From: an uncultured Erythrobacter sp.
Lineage (GTDB): Bacteria; Pseudomonadota; Alphaproteobacteria; Sphingomonadales; Sphingomonadaceae
DNA: 64,000 nt
NCBI GenBank assembly: GCA_947502815.1
Contig: CANNBH010000001.1
Coordinates: 1,426,001 to 1,490,000 of the forward strand
Reading direction: 5' to 3'
Numbering within the stretch: position 1 is the first letter of the stretch; each line of letters starts with the position of its first letter. Made by a program: the position numbers and the translations under genes. The notes below the pieces were generated by a model. It was given only the letters and a program-made list of their open reading frames with translations, was not told the DNA's origin and made no database searches. Shown here piece after piece: positions 43,548 through 52,345 of the stretch.

Positions 43548-44448
43548 GTCGGCGCCTAAACCACAAAATTGCCCAATCGCCGCGCTGTATCCGTTTCACT
43601 TGGCGAAAGCCGGCCAGTTTATACGCCCGGCGCACGGCTGTCTCTTGATCGCCGGCAAGCAACCCAGCGAGCAGTACATGGCCACCCGGCGAAACGGAGG
43701 CTGCAAAATCGGGTGCCAATTCAACCAATGGCCCGGCAAGGATGTTGGCAATCAACAGATCATACGGCCCGCGCATTTGCAGCAATGGATCATCCATTCC
43801 CGGCGCGATCACCATCGTCATTTCACCCGGACCAGAGCCGAGGGCAACCGCGTTCAATTGCGCGTTGTCTTCCACGACTTGCGCGCAAACCGCGTCAATA
43901 TCAGACGCCGTGACTTCGGCGCGGGGCCACAAAGCCATTCCGGCAAAGCCCAGCAGACCGGTGCCTGTGCCAATATCCGCAATACGCCGTGCAACGATGC
44001 CGCTGCTCTTTATCGCGCCCAGCATTTCCAAACAACCCGCCGTGGTCTGGTGCTGCCCGGTGCCAAACGCTTGGGCTGCAGGAATGATGAAATTTATTGC
44101 GCTGGAATCGTCCGCATATTCGGGGGTGTGGACATAGAACCGTCCCGCGCGGATCGGTTCAACGCCTTGCTGGCTTAGGGTGAGCCAATCCTCATCCGGC
44201 AATTTTTCGATTGTGATGTCGGGCGCAGTGCCTTCGAAGAGGCTGGAAAGGGCATGTTTCTGCGCGCTGGCTGGCTTGCACGGATACCACGCTTCGAGCA
44301 CCCAATCTTGGGGCCGATTCTCTGCGACCTCGCGGCCCGAAATGACCAGATCGAAATCCCAATCATCAATCTCATCATGCGCAAGCAGAGCCGATTGAAC
44401 CGACGCTTTGGGCGCAAAAGCGCTCAGTTTCCAACTTTCCCCGCTCAC
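43537..44448 (-). CDS. prmA: Ribosomal protein L11 methyltransferase
   Basis: IIPAQAFGTGQHQTTAGCLEML; IADIGTGTGLLGFAGMAL; DLLIANILAGPLVELAP; GTG start at 44448. Confidence 0.9.
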   Translation of the reverse strand: MSGESWKLSAFAPKASVQSALLAHDEIDDWDFDLVISGREVAENRPQDWVLEAWYPCKPASAQKHALSSLFEGTAPDITIEKLPDEDWLTLSQQGVEPIRAGRFYVHTPEYADDSSAINFIIPAAQAFGTGQHQTTAGCLEMLGAIKSSGIVARRIADIGTGTGLLGFAGMALWPRAEVTASDIDAVCAQVVEDNAQLNAVALGSGPGEMTMVIAPGMDDPLLQMRGPYDLLIANILAGPLVELAPDFAASVSPGGHVLLAGLLAGDQETAVRRAYKLAGFRQVKRIQRGDWAILWFRRRHAR

Positions 44449-45383
44449 TGATCGATTCCCGATTCGCGCGCTAGGCGAGCGTCGAGATCGCGGCTCTTTC
44501 CATCGGCATATTCGGCGCAAGTGACGCCGCCGACAAAGGTCCCCGTGGCAGCGCGCTCGATCATCCGGCTATGAGAAGGGTGGGGGGTGAGCAGAATGTC
44601 GCAATCGAGGGCTTTAAGCCGAGCAATCCCGGCTCTGTAAGCGGCGACGTAGTCGGGATGGTCAGAAAATTTGTAATCATCCCGGCTAATGGGCGACATG
44701 CTGTCGGCATAGACGATGGTATCGCAATCATCGTCCAGAGGGCAGCTCTCCCATTGCCACGCAAGCGCGCCCGGTGTGTGGCCGGGAGTTTCAAAAGCGG
44801 TCAGGGTAAGGTTGCCTAGAACTTCGCTCTCGCCGTTCGCAATATGGCGTGCAGGCACGACGGTTTCCATTGGGTCATGCAGTCCATATTGGGGGTCACG
44901 CGGGTGATCTTGGCCGGAAAACAAAACAGCCGCTCCGGGTTTTGAAGCGACAATATCGGCTCCCGTTGCATCTGCCATGAAGGCAAAGCCGCCCACATGG
45001 TCGAAATGCTCATGGCTGTGGAGCATAAGCTTTATGTCAGATGGCTCGATGCCCAGAGATTGAATATTGGCCAGCACCACCTCGGCGCCCTCGCGGGTTC
45101 CGGTGTCCAGAAGGATGTGGCCTTCATCGCCCATCACAAGGATGGCGGCGATCCCGCAAGTTCCCACGTAATAGGTGTTTGCGCGGATTTGAAACGGCTT
45201 GGCGGGTTTGTCCCAATCGTCCCACTTCTCACACTCGTCAGAAAAGCGCACGATGCCGCTTGAATGCAAATCGCGCTCACCGCCGATGCTTTCAGGAATT
45301 TGATCGACGGGAACACAGGCCGAAACGGCGATGAGCGATGCGGGGAGGAGTTTAGCGAACATAGCTTGCCCCATTGGCATCAA
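44445..45383 (-). CDS. Subclass B3 metallo-beta-lactamase
   Basis: LMLHSHEHFDHVGG (HxHxDH), GQDHPRDPQYG, ETPGHTPGALAW, LLTPHPSHSRM; signal-peptide-like N-terminus; alternative start MFAKLLP at 45362. Confidence 0.85.
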   Translation of the reverse strand: MMPMGQAMFAKLLPASLIAVSACVPVDQIPESIGGERDLHSSGIVRFSDECEKWDDWDKPAKPFQIRANTYYVGTCGIAAILVMGDEGHILLDTGTREGAEVVLANIQSLGIEPSDIKLMLHSHEHFDHVGGFAFMADATGADIVASKPGAAVLFSGQDHPRDPQYGLHDPMETVVPARHIANGESEVLGNLTLTAFETPGHTPGALAWQWESCPLDDDCDTIVYADSMSPISRDDYKFSDHPDYVAAYRAGIARLKALDCDILLTPHPSHSRMIERAATGTFVGGVTCAEYADGKSRDLDARLARESGIDQ

Positions 45384-46077
45384 TCACCGCGCCCGTCATG
45401 CTTGCCGGGGCATCCAATGCGCAAAAGGCGATGATGGATGCGATTTCTTCCGGCGTGGCGACTCGGCCCAAGGGAATATCTGCAAGCAGGCCTGCCCCGC
45501 CGCGGCTTTCCAGATAGTCGCCTGCCATGGATGTGTCGGTAAATCCCGGCGTGATTGCAAAGCTGACGATTCCTTCGCTGGCATAGGCACGCGCAATGGT
45601 TTTATGCATCGCCACCATGCCGCCCTTTGCCGCAGCATAATGCCAATGCGCCGGGGAATCGCCGCGATAGGCTGCTCGGCTTGCAACATGGACAAGCCGC
45701 CCGCGAACGCCATCTGCCCCGGCATCGCGGCTTTGCCAATGGCGCACTGCAAAGCGGCTGATCTGCGCGGCGGCGGTCAGGTTGATGCGCAGCGTATCCT
45801 CCCACCCATCAAGCCATTCAATATCCGACGAATCGAGCGGGGTGGGGGTGAACAAACCTGCGTTGTTCACGACGGCCGAAATGTTCCCGCCGCTGCGATC
45901 CAACGTTTCTTCCCACAAGGATTGCGCGGCGAGCGGGTTGGAAAAATCCGCAGCGATTCGCTCAGGATCTCCGGTGCGGGTTTGATGCCCGATCACTGTC
46001 ACCCCTCTATCAGCCAGCATTTTATGGGCCGCTGCGCCGATCCCTCGGCTGGATCCGGTGACAAGAATGTAAGTCAT
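45352..46077 (-). CDS. SDR family oxidoreductase (FabG-like)
   Basis: MTYILVTGSSRGIGAAAHKML; VNNAGLFTPTPL; HYAAAKGGMVAMHKTIA. Confidence 0.87.
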   Translation of the reverse strand: MTYILVTGSSRGIGAAAHKMLADRGVTVIGHQTRTGDPERIAADFSNPLAAQSLWEETLDRSGGNISAVVNNAGLFTPTPLDSSDIEWLDGWEDTLRINLTAAAQISRFAVRHWQSRDAGADGVRGRLVHVASRAAYRGDSPAHWHYAAAKGGMVAMHKTIARAYASEGIVSFAITPGFTDTSMAGDYLESRGGAGLLADIPLGRVATPEEIASIIAFCALDAPASMTGAVIDANGASYVR

Positions 46078-46184
46078 GCACGTATCTATCATAAAATTTG
46101 CAACGGAAGTCGAGCGCGCCATGCTTGCACCGCGCTCAAGTTGCGCTAAGTGTCCTCGGGGGCAATCAAACACATGGGACAATC

Positions 46185-46577
46185 ATGAGCCAAAGACCGC
46201 TTTCTCCGCACCTTCAGATATGGCGGTGGGGCCCGCATATGCTGGTTTCTATCCTGCACCGCGCAACCGGCGATGGAATGGCGCTGGTCGGGCTGGGTGT
46301 ATTGGTCTGGTGGTTGGGCGCTCTTGCGAGCGGACCGGCTGCCTATGAAACCTTTACTGACATCATGACGTCGCCATTGGGCTGGGTTGTGTTGGTAGGC
46401 CTTTCTTGGGCTTTCTTCACTCATATGATGAGCGGCCTGCGGCACTTTGTTCTTGATATCGGCGCCGGCTATGAACTGGACACCAACAAGTTCTGGTCCA
46501 TCGCGTCGCCAGTGATCGCGATTGTTCTGACCGGCGTGTTTTGGGCCGTCATTTTGCGTGTTTGGGAGTCACAATAA
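46185..46577 (+). CDS. sdhC: Succinate dehydrogenase cytochrome b556 subunit
   Basis: RPLSPHLQIWRWGPHMLVSILHRATGDGM; HMMSGLRHFVLDIG. Confidence 0.93.
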   Translation: MSQRPLSPHLQIWRWGPHMLVSILHRATGDGMALVGLGVLVWWLGALASGPAAYETFTDIMTSPLGWVVLVGLSWAFFTHMMSGLRHFVLDIGAGYELDTNKFWSIASPVIAIVLTGVFWAVILRVWESQ

Positions 46578-46963
46578 TGGGTAATGGCACTTCCATTGGC
46601 CGCGTGCGCGGTTTGGGTTCTTCGCATCACGGCGCACAGCATTGGCTGTCTCACCGTTTCACCGCGATCACCAATTTGGTTTTGATGAGCTGGCTTATCG
46701 TCAGCTTCGCCGTGATGGGCGATTATTCTTATTCTTCGGTCAGCGCGTGGCTGTCGCATCCGGTTTCGGCCCTTGCGATGATCCTGCTGGTGATCAGCCT
46801 GTTCTGGCACGCCAAAATGGGGCTTACCGTTCTTATCGAAGATTATGTTCACGAAGCCGGAACGAAGTTTGGCGTGCTTATGGCGCTCAACATCGCGGCA
46901 ATTGGCGGCGGTGCATTCGCCGTCTTTAGCATCATCATGCTTGTATTCGGAGGTCAGGCCTGA
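46577..46963 (+). CDS. sdhD: Succinate dehydrogenase membrane anchor subunit
   Basis: [22 protein letters not shown]; between sdhC and sdhA, start overlaps sdhC stop. Confidence 0.92.
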   Translation: MGNGTSIGRVRGLGSSHHGAQHWLSHRFTAITNLVLMSWLIVSFAVMGDYSYSSVSAWLSHPVSALAMILLVISLFWHAKMGLTVLIEDYVHEAGTKFGVLMALNIAAIGGGAFAVFSIIMLVFGGQA

Positions 46964-48807
46964 TGGCTACGGCAGCAGCTCAAGACAGCTATAAAATTAT
47001 TGACCACATGTATGACGTGGTCGTCGTGGGGGCAGGCGGTTCGGGCCTGCGCGCGACAACGGGTGCGGCCGAAGCGGGCCTGCGCACCGCAAATATCTCC
47101 AAGGTTTTCCCGACTCGTTCGCACACCGTGGCGGCGCAGGGCGGCATTGCGGCCAGCTTGGGCAACAACACGCCCGATCACTGGACATGGCACATGTACG
47201 ACACCGTAAAAGGGTCGGACTGGCTGGGCGACCAAGACGCGATCGAATATCTGGTTCGTGAGGCTCCGCAGGCGGTTTATGAATTGGAGCACGCTGGTGT
47301 TCCGTTTAGCCGCAACGAAGACGGCACGATTTATCAGCGTCCCTTTGGCGGTCACATGCAAAACATGGGCGATGGCCCACCGGTGCAGCGCACATGCGCG
47401 GCGGCTGACCGCACTGGTCACGCGATGCTCCACGCTTTGTATCAGCAGAGCCTGAAATACGACGCGGACTTCTTCATTGAATATTTCGCGCTCGACCTGA
47501 TCATGGCGGACGTTGACGGTGTGCAGCAATGCGTTGGCGTGATGGCGATGTGCATGGATGATGGCACGATCCACCGTTTCCGCGCGCAAAGCGTTGTTCT
47601 GGCAACGGGCGGCTATGGCCGCTGCTATTTCACCGCGACATCGGCGCACACATGCACCGGCGACGGCGGCGGGATGGTTCTGCGCGCGGGGCTTCCGCTG
47701 CAGGATATGGAATTTGTCCAGTTCCACCCAACCGGCATTTACGGCGCTGGGGTTCTCATCACAGAGGGCGCCCGCGGCGAAGGCGGCTATCTCACCAATT
47801 CCGAGGGCGAACGCTTTATGGAGCGGTATGCTCCTTCGGCCAAAGACCTCGCCTCACGCGATGTTGTTAGCCGTTCGATGGCGCTGGAAATGCGCGAAGG
47901 GCGCGGTCATGGGCCGGATGGCGATCATATCCACCTGCACCTTGATCACATTGCGCCGGACGTTTTGGCCCAGCGCCTGCCGGGCATCACCGAAAGCGGC
48001 AAGATTTTCGCAGGCGTCGATCTGACCCGCGAAGCTTTGCCCGTAACACCGACGGTCCATTACAATATGGGTGGCATTCCGTGTAATTATCACGGTCAGG
48101 TTGTGACCATTGGAAAAGACGGCCCCGACACAGTTGTGCCAGGCCTTTACGCTGTTGGCGAAGCGGCCTGTGTTTCGGTGCACGGCGCAAACCGTTTGGG
48201 TTCAAATTCACTGATCGATTTGGTCGTGTTTGGCCGCGCAACCGGTCTGCATTTGAAAGACAACCTCACCGCCGGTGCAGCGCAGCCTGAATTGCCAGCC
48301 GATGGCGCGGACTTCGCGCTTAGCCGCGTCGATCACTTCCGCTATGCAAAAGGTGGTTCCACCACCGCAGAAATCCGTGCGGATATGCAAAAAGGTATGC
48401 AGAAACACGCCGCCGTATTCCGCGACAGCGCGCTTATGGAGGAGGGCGTCAAAGTCCTCGCCGAGCAGAACACGCGTATGGCGGATATCAAAGTGTCCGA
48501 CACCTCGCTTATCTGGAACAGCGATTTGATTGAGACACTAGAGCTCGACAATCTGATGAGCCAAGCGAACGTCACCATCGCGTCGGCCGCGAACCGGAAA
48601 GAAAGCCGCGGCGCACATGCGCACGAAGATTTCCCCGATCGCAACGACAAAGAATGGATGAAACACACCGTCGCGTGGTTTGACGGTTGGGGCGGCGGTG
48701 CCGGCGGCAGCGGCAAAGGCGATATGAAAATCGACTACCGCCCAGTCCACGAATACACGCTCACCGAAGACGCGAGCTACATCGAACCAAAGGCACGGGT
48801 TTACTGA
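46963..48807 (+). CDS. sdhA: Succinate dehydrogenase flavoprotein subunit
   Basis: [47 protein letters not shown]. Confidence 0.97.
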   Translation: MATAAAQDSYKIIDHMYDVVVVGAGGSGLRATTGAAEAGLRTANISKVFPTRSHTVAAQGGIAASLGNNTPDHWTWHMYDTVKGSDWLGDQDAIEYLVREAPQAVYELEHAGVPFSRNEDGTIYQRPFGGHMQNMGDGPPVQRTCAAADRTGHAMLHALYQQSLKYDADFFIEYFALDLIMADVDGVQQCVGVMAMCMDDGTIHRFRAQSVVLATGGYGRCYFTATSAHTCTGDGGGMVLRAGLPLQDMEFVQFHPTGIYGAGVLITEGARGEGGYLTNSEGERFMERYAPSAKDLASRDVVSRSMALEMREGRGHGPDGDHIHLHLDHIAPDVLAQRLPGITESGKIFAGVDLTREALPVTPTVHYNMGGIPCNYHGQVVTIGKDGPDTVVPGLYAVGEAACVSVHGANRLGSNSLIDLVVFGRATGLHLKDNLTAGAAQPELPADGADFALSRVDHFRYAKGGSTTAEIRADMQKGMQKHAAVFRDSALMEEGVKVLAEQNTRMADIKVSDTSLIWNSDLIETLELDNLMSQANVTIASAANRKESRGAHAHEDFPDRNDKEWMKHTVAWFDGWGGGAGGSGKGDMKIDYRPVHEYTLTEDASYIEPKARVY

Positions 48808-48834
48808 TCCGGTGTCTAGACAGAGGATAAAGCG

Positions 48835-49038
48835 ATGAGCGGATTTTTAGTATGTCGCCGGGTGCAAGACGCTCGTGAAATCGCAATCAACAAACTCAAC
48901 ATTATTCATGTTGAGCCAAAAGGCGACGCGCCCCAACATACTGTGGTCCGCTATTGGAATGTGACCGAAGCGAAAGAACGGACCAGTAAAGAGGAGATTA
49001 TCGACGAGACTTTCGAGGAAGTTGCTCGAAAGCTTTGA
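48835..49038 (+). CDS. Small hypothetical protein (67 aa) downstream of sdhA
   Basis: Intact ORF after sdhA with a plausible RBS (gaggataaagcgatg). Confidence 0.6.
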   Translation: MSGFLVCRRVQDAREIAINKLNIIHVEPKGDAPQHTVVRYWNVTEAKERTSKEEIIDETFEEVARKL

Positions 49039-49114
49039 GTTAGTTCCCGATCAAGCCTTGATAGGATTTTCTTTGTTGTCGTTTGTCACAAAGTTGGCAC
49101 AACCACACGCCTAA

Positions 49115-49264
49115 CTAGGCGAATTGCAAATCCACCGCTTCGCCCGTTCGGTGCTGAGCATTGTGGCGCTCAAGCGCATTGGGAGCAGTAAGTGCGCTAA
49201 CTCTTCGTTGCGACTTGCGCCCAAACAGGCCGACGGTTGGGATTGCTGCTGAAACTTGAGCCAT
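49115..49264 (-). CDS. Putative small protein (49 aa)
   Basis: MAQVSAAIPTVGLFGRKSQRRVSALTAPNALERHNAQHRTGEAVDLQFA; RBS-like aagga upstream; no recognised homology. Confidence 0.3.
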   Translation of the reverse strand: MAQVSAAIPTVGLFGRKSQRRVSALTAPNALERHNAQHRTGEAVDLQFA

Positions 49265-49462
49265 AGGACATTCCTTCGCTTCACTGTGTGAGCAGTTTCT
49301 GCCGATTGCGACGCTGCTCTGACACCCCAAATAGGTCAGTCGTGGCCGCCGTTATTGTAGCGATCTGACATTCCTAACAATTGCCGGATTCGTACAATTG
49401 TGGTGATTGGCATGGGATCGTATCGTTTGCTTGACCGCGCAGTGCGGAAGGGGCAGCTTCGC

Positions 49463-50446
49463 ATGATGCTTTATCGCCTTGCTTTTGGTCTATCCGCGCT
49501 GACGCTTGCTGTTGTTCCTTTGGCTGCGCAGTCGCGCGGTGGCGAAAGCCATCCTCCTGAACACACGGAACCCTTTCCCAACCTCGCATCTGGCCAAAGC
49601 CGTGAAGAGATCACCGAAAGTCTGGCGCTTTCACCTCAGCTTGATCGCGGTGTTCCTGCGCGCGAACTGTTGGAGCAACAGCGGCGGCTTACCCGCTCGC
49701 TTGATGCGCTTCAGCCTCAGCGGCCCGGGACAATTGACGCCTATGTTGTCACCATCGCGCTGGACAGCGACCCGGTCTTTGCCCGCGAGGCGCGCGAGGC
49801 GGGACGGGTGTTGTCGCGGCGTTATGATGGGGCGGGGCGCACTTTGGTTTTGGCCGGACCTGACGGCACTCGTGATGATCTGGCTCGCGGCTCAATTGAA
49901 AGTCTGCTGGTCAGCCTCGCTCATATTGCCGAGGTGATGGATGAGGAGGAGGATGTGCTCGTCCTCTACACCACCAGTCACGGCAACAAGTTGGGGTTGG
50001 CGTACCACTATGGAGACACCGGGTACGGCATCCTGTCCCCAGTCCGGCTTAAGCAGGCGCTGCAAGAGCTCGGGATTGAACGGCGGATCCTGGTGATCAG
50101 CGCGTGTTTTTCAGGTGTGTTCGTCCCAGCATTGGCGAGCGCCGACACGGCCATTCTGACGGCGGCGGCGTCAGAGCGAAATTCCTTTGGCTGTGAACCT
50201 CAAAATGATTGGACGTTTTACGGCGATGCGATGATCAATCGCGCTATGCGCCAACCCCAACCCTTGGCCGAAGTGGTGCGCGCAGCCAACCGCACGGTTG
50301 CAGGGTGGGAAACACAGAGGCGCTTGCTCGCATCGCTGCCGCAAAGCGCCTTTGGCGCGAATGTCTCGGCGTGGTTGCCGCAATTGGAGGCGCGCATGCC
50401 GCAAAGCGCGACGCAGCCTGTTGGTCGTCCCGCTATCGGGGAATAA
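49463..50446 (+). CDS. Secreted peptidase C13 (legumain-like) family protein
   Basis: YTTSHGNKLGLAYHYGDTGYGILSP (His) and RRILVISACFSGVFVPAL (Cys); signal-peptide-like N-terminus. Confidence 0.8.
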   Translation: MMLYRLAFGLSALTLAVVPLAAQSRGGESHPPEHTEPFPNLASGQSREEITESLALSPQLDRGVPARELLEQQRRLTRSLDALQPQRPGTIDAYVVTIALDSDPVFAREAREAGRVLSRRYDGAGRTLVLAGPDGTRDDLARGSIESLLVSLAHIAEVMDEEEDVLVLYTTSHGNKLGLAYHYGDTGYGILSPVRLKQALQELGIERRILVISACFSGVFVPALASADTAILTAAASERNSFGCEPQNDWTFYGDAMINRAMRQPQPLAEVVRAANRTVAGWETQRRLLASLPQSAFGANVSAWLPQLEARMPQSATQPVGRPAIGE

Positions 50447-50447
50447 A

Positions 50448-51839
50448 CTATTCAGCGGGCTCTGCCACGCGCGCTTCGGTAACGGTAACTGGCTGCGCCA
50501 GCATTTGCCCTTTCATCCAGCCTTCGCCGAGTTCGGGATCAATTGCAGCGGCATGGATCGCGGCCACCACATCCATTCCATCGGTGACATAGCCAAACAC
50601 CGCATAGCCGTTTTGCCAAACGGGATCATCGGATTCGGGCTTTGCATCAAGGCCGGTTTGGTCGCCGAGCATGATGGAGAAGTCGCCGTTGGCTGTGCCC
50701 GGTTCGCCCATCGCCATGGACAGCGCGCCGCGCGTGTGGCTCAATCCTGTGATGGTGGTCGGTTCGTGCGGGATACCGGGTAGGACCCGGTCGGGATGCC
50801 ATTGCGCACCCCCCTGGATCAATCCGTTGGGCTGTTCCCCCCAATCGACATGCATCGCGCGGTAAAAGACGATGCCGTCAAATCGCCCTTCTTCAACATA
50901 GCGCAGGAAATTGCCTGCCGTGATGGGGGCGCGCTCTGTTTCGAGCGCGATGGTGATAGCACCAAGTTCAGTTTCGAAGACGACTGTTGTGGTGGCGAAC
51001 GCGGGCTCTGAATCGGGTGCAGGCACATCGGGTGTGTCGCGAACGAAATCCAACCATCCTTGCTCAACGGGGCGATCCAATGCGCGCTGTTGGGTAACCG
51101 CCTGCTGCATGTATCCTTGCGCTCCCGCTTCGCCAGCATCGCGCAACAGTATGGCGAGGTTCGCGAAAATCTCTGGCAAAACGTCACCAGTAGAAATGAA
51201 ATGCTTAAGCCGAGCGATCGCAAGGGCACTATCATCGCGCGGAATCGCCATATCGATAAGCGTGCGCATGGCGGGCCGGCGCTGGCTTTCTTCCAGAGCA
51301 TCGCTCTCCAGCAATCTGATCAGAGCCTCCTCGCGGAGCACCGTATCGCGCAGCATTCCGGCCAGATTGTAAAGCTCCGTTCCGCCTGCGAGCCGCTCTT
51401 CCGGCCCAAATTCATCGGAGCTGACCAGAAAACGGTAAATGTCGGTGGCGGCGATAATGTCGTTTTCCGCCACGGCTTCCCGGCCCTGTAGTAAGAGGCA
51501 CGATGCGCGTTCACCAACGGCATCGTTGTCGCTGACACAGGTGGTGGTGATCCGCTTGTTGACGGGATTCGCGCCGTGGAACGGGCTGATGCCAGAACCC
51601 GGTGTTAAGCCTGCGATGCCCGTGGACGTCGCAACATTCAAATCGCGGTAAAGCGGTTCACCCGGAATGCGCGATCCTGTTTGCGCGCGGACCTCTGGAT
51701 CATTGGTGTTGCCTTCTACAATGATCGGAGTTTGTGTGGCGGCCTCTTCGGGATCGGCGGCGTGCGACTCGCTGTTGTTTTGATCCTGAACCAAAACCAT
51801 CATGCTGAGAGATAAGAGCAGGGGTGCGATAAATGTCAT
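50448..51839 (-). CDS. Cyclophilin-type peptidyl-prolyl isomerase with N-terminal extension
   Basis: VVFETELGAITIALETERAPITAGNFLRYVEEGRFDGIVFYRAMH...GALSMAMGEPGTANGDFSIMLGDQ. Confidence 0.88.
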   Translation of the reverse strand: MTFIAPLLLSLSMMVLVQDQNNSESHAADPEEAATQTPIIVEGNTNDPEVRAQTGSRIPGEPLYRDLNVATSTGIAGLTPGSGISPFHGANPVNKRITTTCVSDNDAVGERASCLLLQGREAVAENDIIAATDIYRFLVSSDEFGPEERLAGGTELYNLAGMLRDTVLREEALIRLLESDALEESQRRPAMRTLIDMAIPRDDSALAIARLKHFISTGDVLPEIFANLAILLRDAGEAGAQGYMQQAVTQQRALDRPVEQGWLDFVRDTPDVPAPDSEPAFATTTVVFETELGAITIALETERAPITAGNFLRYVEEGRFDGIVFYRAMHVDWGEQPNGLIQGGAQWHPDRVLPGIPHEPTTITGLSHTRGALSMAMGEPGTANGDFSIMLGDQTGLDAKPESDDPVWQNGYAVFGYVTDGMDVVAAIHAAAIDPELGEGWMKGQMLAQPVTVTEARVAEPAE

Positions 51840-51899
51840 TCGTCCTTTGATATCGGGTCTTTGCAGAAGAGCAACCGGGGAAAGGGTCTGTTCATCTGA

Positions 51900-51933
51900 C
51901 TGTAATGTTTACAGGCGTAGTCGATATGACTAC
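51900..51933. promoter_or_regulatory. Two adjacent dyads, candidate BlaI-type operator
   Basis: ctgtaa-tgt-ttacag (51900-51914) and gtagtc-gatat-gactac (51917-51933) upstream of the MENAL start at 51950. Confidence 0.55.
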
Positions 51934-51949
51934 AGACGTAATCAAGCGA

Positions 51950-52345
51950 ATGGAGAACGCCTTGAGCCAGTCCGATAAACCTGAACGCATCAGCGAAGCG
52001 GAGCATGCCGTTATGGAAGCTCTATGGGATCGCGGCACATTGACTGCGACCGAAGTGTGCGACGCCGTGGGCGAACAGCGCGATTGGAGCCTTGCGACGG
52101 TGAAGACGCTGTTGTCACGGCTTGTCCAAAAGCAGGCGATTGAAACCCGTCCAGATGGCCGCCGGTTTCTCTACACGCCTTTGATGGCGCGTTCTGATTA
52201 TGTCGGCGGCGAATCGCGGCGATTGGTTGATCGCTTGTTTGGAGGGAAGGCGGCCTCATTGGTCGCGCATCTCGCCGAAACAGAGGCGCTGAGTGACAGT
52301 GACGTCTCCGAAATCGAAGCCCTTTTGAAGGAGTTGAAGCAATGA
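51950..52345 (+). CDS. BlaI/MecI/CopY family transcriptional repressor
   Basis: ISEAEHAVMEALWDRGTLTATEVCDAV...WSLATVKTLLSRLVQKQAIETRPDGRRFLYTPL. Confidence 0.92.
   Translation: MENALSQSDKPERISEAEHAVMEALWDRGTLTATEVCDAVGEQRDWSLATVKTLLSRLVQKQAIETRPDGRRFLYTPLMARSDYVGGESRRLVDRLFGGKAASLVAHLAETEALSDSDVSEIEALLKELKQ

Noticed and set aside
49377-49400. Short direct repeat acaattg...acaattg
   Set aside because: 7 bp only, easily due to chance
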